Shown here: positions 54,355 to 64,000 of the stretch, piece by piece
How positions within the stretch are numbered: the first letter of the stretch is position 1
How the letters are laid out: every line of letters begins with the position of its first letter
Assembly (NCBI RefSeq): GCF_000622225.1
Contig: NZ_JHWD01000002.1
Coordinates: 409,662-473,661, forward strand
Source of the DNA: Roseomonas mucosa ATCC BAA-692
GTDB taxonomy: Bacteria > Pseudomonadota > Alphaproteobacteria > Acetobacterales > Acetobacteraceae
DNA: 64,000 nt
Direction of reading: 5' to 3'
Made by a program: the position numbers and the translations under genes
Notes under the pieces: model-generated
Databases searched by the model: none
What the model was told of the DNA's origin: nothing
What the model saw: the letters and a program-made list of their open reading frames with translations, nothing else

Positions 54355-54392
54355 TTGACTTCGCAGCCGGTCGGGGTCTAGAAGCCCCGACC
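54355..54392 (+). promoter_or_regulatory. rpsT promoter with overlapping palindrome
   Basis: TTGACT (54355-54360) is a good -35 box and CTAGAA/TCTAGA about 16-17 bp later is a modest -10. A perfect inverted repeat GGTCGGGG (54369-54376)/CCCCGACC (54385-54392) brackets the -10 region. The leader to rpsT is about 75 bases. The -35 is clear, the rest is inference. Confidence 0.5.
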
Positions 54393-54465
54393 TTCTGCTG
54401 TCCCCCTTGGTCCTGTCCTGGAGGGTGGCGGCGTTCCACAGACAGATCGGCAGTCAGTACAGCTC

Positions 54466-54744
54466 ATGGCGAACACGCCCTCTGCGCGTAAGCGCATCCG
54501 TCAGACCGAGAAGCGCAACGCGCGCAACACCGCCCGCCGCTCCCGCGTGCGCACCTTCCTGCGCAAGCTCGAGGACGCGCTGACTGCGGGCGACAAGAGC
54601 CAGGCCCAGGCCGCCTTCCAGGCCTTCCAGCCCGAGATGATGCGCGCCGTCACGAAGGGCGTCCTGCACGCCAACACCGTGGGCCGCAAGCTCTCCCGCC
54701 TGTCCGCCCGCGTGAAGGCGCTGGGCGCGACGGCGCAGGGCTAA
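54466..54744 (+). CDS. rpsT: 30S ribosomal protein S20
   Basis: Primary-binding protein of the 16S rRNA 5' domain. The sequence opens [20 protein letters not shown] and is rich in Arg/Lys helices, ending [16 protein letters not shown], as in all bacterial S20 proteins. It is 92 aa. The ATG at 54466 follows a weak ribosome-binding site; S20 starts are often poor, which fits its known translational autocontrol. It is transcribed from its own promoter at 54355 and ends with two hairpins (54754, 54776). rpsT next to dnaA is the usual alphaproteobacterial order. Confidence 0.96.
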   Translation: MANTPSARKRIRQTEKRNARNTARRSRVRTFLRKLEDALTAGDKSQAQAAFQAFQPEMMRAVTKGVLHANTVGRKLSRLSARVKALGATAQG

Positions 54745-54753
54745 AAATTCGAT

Positions 54754-54811
54754 CACACCTTCAGTAGGTGTGTTGACGGCCCGGATCGTTCTGATTCGGG
54801 CCGTAATTTTT
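54754..54811 (+). terminator. double hairpin, second one an intrinsic terminator of rpsT
   Basis: First hairpin CACACC (54754-54759)/GGTGTG (54767-54772); second ACGGCCCG (54776-54783)/CGGGCCGT (54797-54804) followed by AATTTTT. The second, with the T run, is a textbook intrinsic terminator. Confidence 0.85.
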
Positions 54812-54926
54812 GCAGGATTTTCAAAGCAGTTAGCCGACGAGGCTAAGACATCATCCGAATTCGGGTTGGTGCTCTATAGCTTCGTTGCAACAGTGTGACT
54901 CCGGAGTCGGAGCGCCGCTCTGACTC
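54793..54926 (+). promoter_or_regulatory. dnaA upstream region with a cluster of GANTC sites and palindromes
   Basis: Between rpsT and dnaA (364 bp, no gene) four GANTC sites occur at 54793, 54897, 54904 and 54922. The middle pair forms the palindrome GACTCCGGAGTC (54897-54908). TTAGCC-GACGA-GGCTAA (54830-54846) is another palindrome. GANTC is the target of the CcrM adenine methylase that controls dnaA in Caulobacter. No TTATCCACA-type DnaA boxes were seen, so the origin itself is not located here. Confidence 0.6.
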
Positions 54927-55108
54927 TTCTTGATCGGTTCCGGGCTTCGCGCTGTTGTGCCCCTCCCACCCTGGCCGGGGGCTCTGCGCGAGGCTCTCCT
55001 CCCCCCTCCCGGGGGCGGCAGGTCCGGCCGGGGTCAGGCCAGAATGTCCGGTCCTGTCGGCCGGTCGAGGGAGAGCGGCGCGAGCCGCGGTTCGGAGAGA
55101 GGATGCGG

Positions 55109-56563
55109 ATGCTCATGCAGCAGGAAGACCTCGGCGGCACCTCTCCCGCCCTCTCCGGCGCCAACCTGGATTCCTCCAACGTCACCGAAGCCTGGACGCG
55201 CATCCGCGGCCGCCTGCGCGAGGAAATCGGCGAGATCGAGTACCGCACCTGGATGCGCCAGATGACGCTGGCAGCCATCGAGGGCGAGGAGGCCGTGGTG
55301 CAGGTGCCCTCGCGCTTCCTGCGCGACTGGCTGCGCAGCCAGTACGGGGACCGGCTGCGCGCACTCTGGCAGGCCGAGAACCTGGGCGTTCGCCGGGTGG
55401 ATATCCGCGTGGCCCCGGCACCGGCACCCGATGGCGCGGCGGTGGATGGCGAGGCCATGCCGCGCGCCGTGCCGGAGCCGGCACGCCCGGCCGAGGCCCG
55501 CGCGGCCGATTCCCGCAGTGCCGACCCCCGCAACGACTGGGCCGCGCCGCTCGATCCGCGCTTCACCTTCGACAGCTTCGTGGTCGGCAAGCCGAACGAG
55601 TTCGCCTATGCCTGCGCCCGCCGCGTGGCGGAGAAACCGGCGAGCCCGGGCTTCAACCCGCTCTTCCTCTATGGCGGCGTCGGGCTGGGCAAGACGCACC
55701 TGATGCACTCGATCGCCTGGGCGCTGCGCGAGCCGGGCCTCGACCGCTCGGTGGCCTATATGTCCGCCGAGAAGTTCATGTACCGCTTCATCGCGGCGCT
55801 GCGCTCGCAGAGCACGATGGAGTTCAAGGAGAGCCTCCGTTCCGTCGACGTGCTGATGATCGACGACCTGCAGTTCCTGATCGGCAAGGACAACACGCAG
55901 GAGGAGTTCTTCCACACCTTCAACGCGCTGGTGGATGCCGGCAAGCAGATCGTGGTCTCGGCCGACAAGTCGCCCTCCGACCTGTCGGGGCTGGAGGACC
56001 GGCTGCGCACGCGGCTCGGCTGCGGCATGGTGGCCGATATCCACGCCACCACCTACGAGCTGCGGATCTCGATCCTGGAGGCCAAGGCACAGGCGGCGGG
56101 CATCCCCGTGCCGGCGCGGGTGCTGGAATACCTCGCGCACAAGATCACCTCGAACGTGCGGGAGCTGGAGGGCGCGCTGAACCGGCTGATCGCCCATTCC
56201 GGCCTGTTCGGCCGCCCGGTGACGCTGGAAAGCTGCCAGGAGGTCCTGCACGACATCCTGCGCGCCCATGATCGCCGCGTGACGATCGAGGAGATCCAGA
56301 AGCGGGTCGCCGAGCACTACAACATGCGCCTCGCCGACATGTCCTCGGCCCGCCGGGCGCGCAACGTGGCGCGGCCGCGCCAGGTGGCGATGTACCTGGC
56401 CAAGCAGCTCACCTCGCGCTCCCTGCCCGAGATTGGCCGCAAGTTCGGCAACCGCGACCACACCACGGTCATGCACGCCGTGGCCAAGGTGCAGGAGCTG
56501 ATGCAGCAGGATGCCGGCTTCGCCGAGGATGTCGAGCTGCTGCGGCGCATGCTGGAGACCTGA
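55109..56563 (+). CDS. dnaA: chromosomal replication initiator protein DnaA
   Basis: ATP-dependent initiator that binds and melts the origin. Domain I (about residues 15-100, RTWMRQMTLAAIEGEEA), a variable Pro/Ala linker (about 100-145), AAA+ domain III starting FTFDSFVVGKPNEFAYA with Walker A LYGGVGLGKTHLMH and Walker B LMIDDLQFL, and domain IV ending in the DnaA-box motif FGNRDHTTVMHAV. ATG at 55109 is preferred because AGAGG is 6 bases upstream; ATGs at 55103 and 55115 are also in frame. It heads dnaA-dnaN-recF-gyrB with gaps of 175, 176 and 151 bp. Confidence 0.97.
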   Translation: MLMQQEDLGGTSPALSGANLDSSNVTEAWTRIRGRLREEIGEIEYRTWMRQMTLAAIEGEEAVVQVPSRFLRDWLRSQYGDRLRALWQAENLGVRRVDIRVAPAPAPDGAAVDGEAMPRAVPEPARPAEARAADSRSADPRNDWAAPLDPRFTFDSFVVGKPNEFAYACARRVAEKPASPGFNPLFLYGGVGLGKTHLMHSIAWALREPGLDRSVAYMSAEKFMYRFIAALRSQSTMEFKESLRSVDVLMIDDLQFLIGKDNTQEEFFHTFNALVDAGKQIVVSADKSPSDLSGLEDRLRTRLGCGMVADIHATTYELRISILEAKAQAAGIPVPARVLEYLAHKITSNVRELEGALNRLIAHSGLFGRPVTLESCQEVLHDILRAHDRRVTIEEIQKRVAEHYNMRLADMSSARRARNVARPRQVAMYLAKQLTSRSLPEIGRKFGNRDHTTVMHAVAKVQELMQQDAGFAEDVELLRRMLET

Positions 56564-56738
56564 CCCCCCCACGCCCCCGCTCCGGTGCCCCGCCTAGCCC
56601 GCCCGTCCTGCCGGGCCACGCCGAAATGCGGCCGGTGGCCCCGCTTCCCCGGGTTTGGGCGGGGTGATAGGAATGTCTCCTTGTCAACACTGGGTCCCTG
56701 GCTCCGGGGCCCCCAACAGCTATCGAGGATAGGCGCCG

Positions 56739-57878
56739 ATGAAGTTCACGGTGGACCGGGCGGTGCTGCTGAAGGCGCTCGCGCATGTCCAGAGCGTCGT
56801 CGAGCGTCGCAACACCATCCCCATCCTGGCCAACGTCCTGCTGGAGGCCGCGGAAGGCCGTCTGACGCTGACCGCCACCGACATGGAGATCGCGGTGGTG
56901 GAGGAGATCACCACCGGCGTCGAGGTGACGCAGCCGGGCCGCTGCACCGCACCGGCGGCGACGCTCTACGAGATCGCGCGCAAGCTGGGCGACGGGCTGA
57001 AGGTGGAGTTCGACCAGGCGGGTGGCGACGCGCCGCTGGGCCTGCGCGCCGGGCGCTACGTGACCTCGCTGATGGTGCTGCCGGTCGAGGACTTCCCGGC
57101 GATGACGGAAGGCAAGCTGCCGCACCGCTTCGTCCTGCCCGCCGCGACGCTGCGCGAGCTGGTGGACCGCACCCGCTTCGCCATCTCCACCGAGGAGACG
57201 CGCTACTACCTGAACGGCATCTACCTGCATGTGGCCGAGGGCGAGGGCGGCAAGGTGCTGCGCGCCGTGGCGACCGACGGGCACCGCCTCGCCCGTGTCG
57301 AGGCGCCGCTGCCTGAAGGCGCCTCGGGCATGCCGGGGGTGATCGTGCCGCGCAAGACGGTGGGTGAGGTGCGGAAGCTGGCCGACGAGGCCTCGGGTGA
57401 GGAGGCGACGGTCGAGGTGCGCCTTTCCGACACCAAGATCCAGTTCCGCCTGGGCCCGGTGACGCTGACCTCGAAGCTGATCGACGGCACCTTCCCGGAA
57501 TACGAGCGCGTCATCCCCAAGGGGAACGACAAGGAGCTCAAGGTTGATCGCGCCCTCTTCGCCCAGGCGGTGGACCGGGTGGCGGCGATCTCCTCCGAGC
57601 GTTCCCGGCCGGTGAAGCTGGCGCTGGGCAAGAACCAGCTCGTCCTCACCGCCTCCTCCCCCGAGCAGGGGCAGGCACGCGAGGAGCTGGATGCGGATGC
57701 CGTCAGCTACGCCTCCACGCCGCTGGAGATCGGCTTCCAGGCCCGCTACCTGAAGGACATCACCGACCAGGTGCAGGGCCAGGTGGTGTTCCGCTTCTCG
57801 GACGGCTCCGCCCCCACCATCGTGCAGGACGAGGACAAGGCCAGCGCGCTCTACGTGCTGATGCCGATGCGGGTCTGA
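56739..57878 (+). CDS. dnaN: DNA polymerase III sliding clamp (beta subunit)
   Basis: Ring-shaped processivity clamp. Three beta-clamp domains are apparent: MKFTVDRAVLLKALAHVQSV (I), LPAATLRELVDRTRFAISTEETRYYLNG (II) and VDRALFAQAVDRVAAISSERSR (III). The C-terminal SALYVLMPMRV is the universal end that lines the protein-binding pocket. Length 379 aa is a few residues longer than E. coli. AGGA lies 9 bases upstream of ATG 56739. Transcribed toward recF; a very stable hairpin at 57916 lies between them. Confidence 0.97.
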   Translation: MKFTVDRAVLLKALAHVQSVVERRNTIPILANVLLEAAEGRLTLTATDMEIAVVEEITTGVEVTQPGRCTAPAATLYEIARKLGDGLKVEFDQAGGDAPLGLRAGRYVTSLMVLPVEDFPAMTEGKLPHRFVLPAATLRELVDRTRFAISTEETRYYLNGIYLHVAEGEGGKVLRAVATDGHRLARVEAPLPEGASGMPGVIVPRKTVGEVRKLADEASGEEATVEVRLSDTKIQFRLGPVTLTSKLIDGTFPEYERVIPKGNDKELKVDRALFAQAVDRVAAISSERSRPVKLALGKNQLVLTASSPEQGQAREELDADAVSYASTPLEIGFQARYLKDITDQVQGQVVFRFSDGSAPTIVQDEDKASALYVLMPMRV

Positions 57879-57915
57879 CCCGCCCTTCCCTGCCTCCCGC
57901 ACGGATTGTCCGGGC

Positions 57916-57952
57916 GCCGCCACGTCGCCATCTGTGATGGCGACGTGGCGGC
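57916..57952 (+). terminator. 17-bp perfect triloop hairpin between dnaN and recF
   Basis: GCCGCCACGTCGCCATC (57916-57932) and GATGGCGACGTGGCGGC (57936-57952) are exact inverted copies around the loop TGT. It lies 38 bp after the dnaN stop and 103 bp before recF. There is no T tract. It may end or stabilise the dnaN transcript, or block replication/transcription fork traffic. Confidence 0.65.
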
Positions 57953-58054
57953 CCGCTCCCGCCGGAACCCGCTCCCCCTTCCCCGCGCCCGGGGAAGCAG
58001 GCCGGTCCGGCCCCGGGAGCGTGGCGCCGCCCCCAGGAAGCCTTCGGGACCCGC

Positions 58055-61844
<3,790 letters not shown>

Positions 61845-61890
61845 CGCCCGCCCTGCCCATCGCGGCGGACAGGACGACCGATACCGGCAG

Positions 61891-61919
61891 GGCCGGGCCT
61901 TCCGGGGCCCGGCCTTTTT
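61891..61919 (+). terminator. intrinsic terminator of gyrB
   Basis: Stem GGCCGGGCC (61891-61899)/GGCCCGGCC (61906-61914) followed by TTTTT (61915-61919), 47 bp after the gyrB stop. The strand between 61920 and 62027 is AT-rich and likely holds the promoter of the next gene. Confidence 0.85.
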
Positions 61920-62027
61920 CCTGCCCATCCGGCTGGAAAGGGCAAAGAACCTCTTTTTGTAAGATCATTCCAAAATTTAGTCCAAAACTGTCTCTGAAAG
62001 GTGCATAAGCCTCGCAGGGGAGATGCG

Positions 62028-62504
62028 ATGGACCGTCAGGGACGAGAAGATCGCCATTCAGAAGGGCCGAGGCACCGAGCCTGCCTTCGGTTGGCGACCC
62101 GCCTCGCGCTTCTGCTGCCGGGCCTCCTCCTGCCCGTTCTTCCGCCGGCCCTCGCGACGGCGCCGGCCCAGGACAATGCCGTGGCCGCCCTGCCGGTCCA
62201 GGCTTCTCCCGGTCGCACGGGGGCCAACGCTTCCTTCGAGGCGCTGATGCGCGCCGGGGACCAGGCGATGCTGCGCGGCGACGTGTCCCGCGCCCGGGCC
62301 ATCTACCAGCGGGCCGTGTCGCTCGACCCGCAATCCTCCGCCGCCTGCCTTTCCCTGGGCTCCACCTACGACCCGAACATGCTGGCCACGATCGAGGCCC
62401 GGGGCGGCGGGCTGATCGACGCAGCCAAGGCCCGCGAGTGGTACGAGCGCGCGCGGGCGCTGGGCCATCCCGCCGCCGACCGCGTGCTGGGACGGCTGCC
62501 ATGA
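62028..62504 (+). CDS. exported TPR/Sel1-like repeat protein
   Basis: A 158-residue protein with a basic N-terminus and hydrophobic segment LATRLALLLPGLLLPVLPPALATA that looks like a signal peptide or anchor. The rest has one TPR-like unit (EALMRAGDQAMLRGDVSRARAIYQRAVSLDP) and a Sel1-like ending (AAKAREWYERARALGHPAA). It is probably periplasmic and binds another protein. ATG 62028 has AGGGGAG 6 bases upstream; the GTG at 62001 is the alternative. It lies 37 bp before the TAXI binding-protein gene and is likely cotranscribed with it. Confidence 0.78.
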   Translation: MDRQGREDRHSEGPRHRACLRLATRLALLLPGLLLPVLPPALATAPAQDNAVAALPVQASPGRTGANASFEALMRAGDQAMLRGDVSRARAIYQRAVSLDPQSSAACLSLGSTYDPNMLATIEARGGGLIDAAKAREWYERARALGHPAADRVLGRLP

Positions 62505-62541
62505 TGCGGCGGCCCGCGCGCCACGAAAGGAACCCGGCACC

Positions 62542-63576
62542 ATGAACCGCCGAAACCTGCTGGCCGGGCTGGCCGGCGGCCTCGCCCTTCGCGCGGCCGC
62601 CGCCGACGCGCAGGCCCTGCCCCCGCTCGTGCCCCCTTCCGGGGCCGCCGCGCCGCTGCGCAACGACGACACGCTGGGCATCATGGCCGCCGGGCTGGAC
62701 GGGACCTATATCCGCTTCGCCGACGACATCTCCAACGTGCTCGACGGGGTGGAGGGGCTGCGCATCCTGGCCATGATCGGGCGCGGCTCGCTGCAGAACC
62801 TGTCGGACCTGCTCTACCTGCCCCGGGTGGATCTCGCCTTCGTGCAGTCGGACGTGCTGGCCGCGGCCGCGCAGCAGCGGCTCTTCTCCGGCCTGCAACA
62901 GCAGGTGAGCTACATCGCCAAGCTCTATGACGAGGAAGTGCACGTCTTCGCCCGCCCCGGCATCGCGCGGCTGGAGGATCTCGCCGGACGCCGGGTGAAT
63001 GTGGAAAGCCGCCAGTCCGGCACGGCGATGACGGCGCAGTTCCTCTTCGCGCAGCTCGGCCTGCGGGTGCAGACGGTGAACCTGCCCTCGAACGATGCCA
63101 CGGAACTGCTGCGCCGGGGCGAAATCGACGCGCTGGTGCGCATCGCCGGCAAGCCGGCGCGCTTCTCCACCCCTCTGCCCGAAGGGACGCGGCTCCTGCC
63201 GATCCCGCTGTCCGACCCGCTGCTGGAGGCCTATCTCCCCGGCACCTTCACGGCGCGCGACTATCCCGGCCTGATCCCGGAGGGCGAGAGCGTGGACACG
63301 GTGGCGGTGGGCGCGGTCCTTGCCTGCTACAACCACCAGATCCCGATCCGGCGCGAGCGGCTGCAACGCTTCTCCCGGGCCTTCACGCAGAAATTCGATG
63401 CCTTCCTGCAGCCACCACGGCACCCGAAATGGCGCGACGTGAACCTCTCCGCGACGCTGCCGGGCTGGACCCGCTTCGATCCGGCGCCGCAGGCCGCGCC
63501 TGTCGCCGCCCCCCCGGCATCCCGTTCCCGGCAAGCGGCGCGCTCCCGCCTTCCGGCCGGTTTCGCAGCGGACTGA
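62542..63576 (+). CDS. TAXI family TRAP-type solute-binding protein
   Basis: Secreted binding protein of the TAXI (TRAP-associated extracytoplasmic immunogenic) family. Signal sequence MNRRNLLAGLAGGLALRAAAADAQA, close to a twin-arginine-like pattern (RRNLL), then the mature opening DDTLGIMAAGLDGTYIRFADD and the ligand region RRVNVESRQSGTAMTAQFLF. The tail is polar and low-complexity (Ala/Pro/Arg). Length 344 aa. No TRAP membrane genes follow; the right side is an IS element. The preceding TPR-protein gene is a likely operon partner. Ligand unknown. Confidence 0.85.
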   Translation: MNRRNLLAGLAGGLALRAAAADAQALPPLVPPSGAAAPLRNDDTLGIMAAGLDGTYIRFADDISNVLDGVEGLRILAMIGRGSLQNLSDLLYLPRVDLAFVQSDVLAAAAQQRLFSGLQQQVSYIAKLYDEEVHVFARPGIARLEDLAGRRVNVESRQSGTAMTAQFLFAQLGLRVQTVNLPSNDATELLRRGEIDALVRIAGKPARFSTPLPEGTRLLPIPLSDPLLEAYLPGTFTARDYPGLIPEGESVDTVAVGAVLACYNHQIPIRRERLQRFSRAFTQKFDAFLQPPRHPKWRDVNLSATLPGWTRFDPAPQAAPVAAPPASRSRQAARSRLPAGFAAD

Positions 63577-63656
63577 CGGCACAGCCGGCCCCTCGCCGCC
63601 GGGAACCACGGAGGTTGTGGGCATCCTTTCCGGAGCAAATCTTTCTATGGTCGCAA

Positions 63657-64000
63657 TTAAGAGCGCCTAACTAAACCCGGTATGATGCGTTTCTGTGGGC
63701 ATGGCGAAGCCTTTGGTTTCTGATGATCTCTGGGCGGCGATTGAGCCGCTGTTGCCGCCCGAGCGGCCCAAGCCCAAGGGCGGGCGGCCGCGGCTGGCGG
63801 ACCGGGCGGCATTGACGGGGATCGTGTTCGTGCTGGTCAGCGGCATCCCATGGGAGAGGCTGCCCGCCGAGATGGGCTGCGGCTGCGGGATGAGTTGCTG
63901 GCGGCGGCTGCGCGACTGGCAGGCGGCCGGGGTCTGGGCCGCCTTGCACCGCCTGCTGCTGGAGCGGTTGCAGGCTGCGGGGCAGATCGACTGGCGGCGG
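63657..64000 (+). mobile_element. IS5-family insertion sequence, left part
   Basis: The element starts at about 63661 (GAGCGCCTAACTAAACCC, left terminal sequence). Four bases before it (TTAA, 63657-63660) match the YTAR target duplication of IS5-family elements. The right end lies outside the window, so the element's completeness cannot be judged. It interrupts the region just after the TAXI gene. Confidence 0.75.
63701..64000 (+). CDS. IS5 family transposase (N-terminal 100 codons; truncated by window edge)
   Basis: First part of an IS5/IS427-type transposase. The start MAKPLVSDDLWAAIEPLLPP, the RPKPKGGRPRLADR motif and the SGIPWERLPAEMG block are the DUF4096 N-terminal domain that binds the terminal repeats. 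It reads without interruption to the edge as LLERLQAAGQIDWRR. The DDE catalytic part, and any programmed frameshift used by this group, lie outside the window. Confidence 0.9.
   Translation, partial: MAKPLVSDDLWAAIEPLLPPERPKPKGGRPRLADRAALTGIVFVLVSGIPWERLPAEMGCGCGMSCWRRLRDWQAAGVWAALHRLLLERLQAAGQIDWRR

Noticed and set aside
54745..55108. Chromosomal origin (oriC) between rpsT and dnaA
   Set aside because: No DnaA boxes or AT-rich unwinding region could be identified; only GANTC sites and hairpins.

Overview
The window is GC-rich bacterial DNA (roughly 70% G+C) with alphaproteobacterial gene content. Pointers include an lspA gene followed by a BamF-like (DUF3035) lipoprotein gene, an rpsT-dnaA-dnaN-recF-gyrB replication cluster, a class II DAHP synthase, GANTC sites ahead of dnaA, and several hydrolase and transporter genes typical of Acetobacteraceae. 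I infer a Roseomonas-like member of the Acetobacteraceae from gene content alone. It looks chromosomal: many housekeeping genes, no tRNA or rRNA genes, no CRISPR, and one insertion sequence cut by the right edge.

Layout. 0-12.6 kb: GNAT fragment, small hypothetical, dctA, a divergent pair (threonine-synthase-like PLP enzyme and M20 hydrolase), a membrane diguanylate cyclase, an AbgB-like M20 hydrolase, a Pit phosphate transporter with its DUF47 partner, a Nudix hydrolase, and a split chromate transporter divergent from a LysR regulator. 12.6-19.3 kb: small proteins, an Fbp-type ABC importer without an ATPase gene, citrate synthase and an SNase-like protein. 19.3-26.1 kb: the ileS-lspA-bamF operon, two tandem paralogous ORFs of about 40 codons absent from ordinary long-ORF annotation, ribF and a LOG protein. 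26.3-34 kb: a third M20 hydrolase, an AbrB/PIN toxin-antitoxin pair, an orphan molybdenum hydroxylase large subunit, gamma-glutamyltransferase, a TrmJ-like methyltransferase and a DUF305 protein. 34-42 kb: a SAM methyltransferase, gltX and cysS, a NadE paralogue that has lost its catalytic residues at both active sites, an EamA transporter and a fused 2OG-Fe(II) oxygenase. 42-54 kb: a chemoreceptor gene broken by an in-frame amber codon, nicotinate phosphoribosyltransferase, class II DAHP synthase, glutathione reductase, GH13 alpha-glucosidase, NCS2 nucleobase permease and enoyl-CoA hydratase. 54.4-61.9 kb: rpsT, dnaA, dnaN, recF, gyrB, all on the + strand. 62-64 kb: a TPR/Sel1-like exported protein with a TAXI-type binding protein, then an IS5-family element.

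The functional themes are DNA replication initiation and its control, aminoacyl-tRNA synthesis (IleRS, CysRS, GluRS), envelope lipoprotein maturation, phosphate and dicarboxylate uptake, and NAD/flavin cofactor supply. The most unusual items are the degenerate NadE pseudoenzyme, the tandem micro-ORFs with a palindrome-rich leader, the amber-interrupted chemoreceptor, a shared TTGCnnnGCAA palindrome upstream of gltA and the alpha-glucosidase gene, and very stable triloop hairpins at 49546 and 57916.
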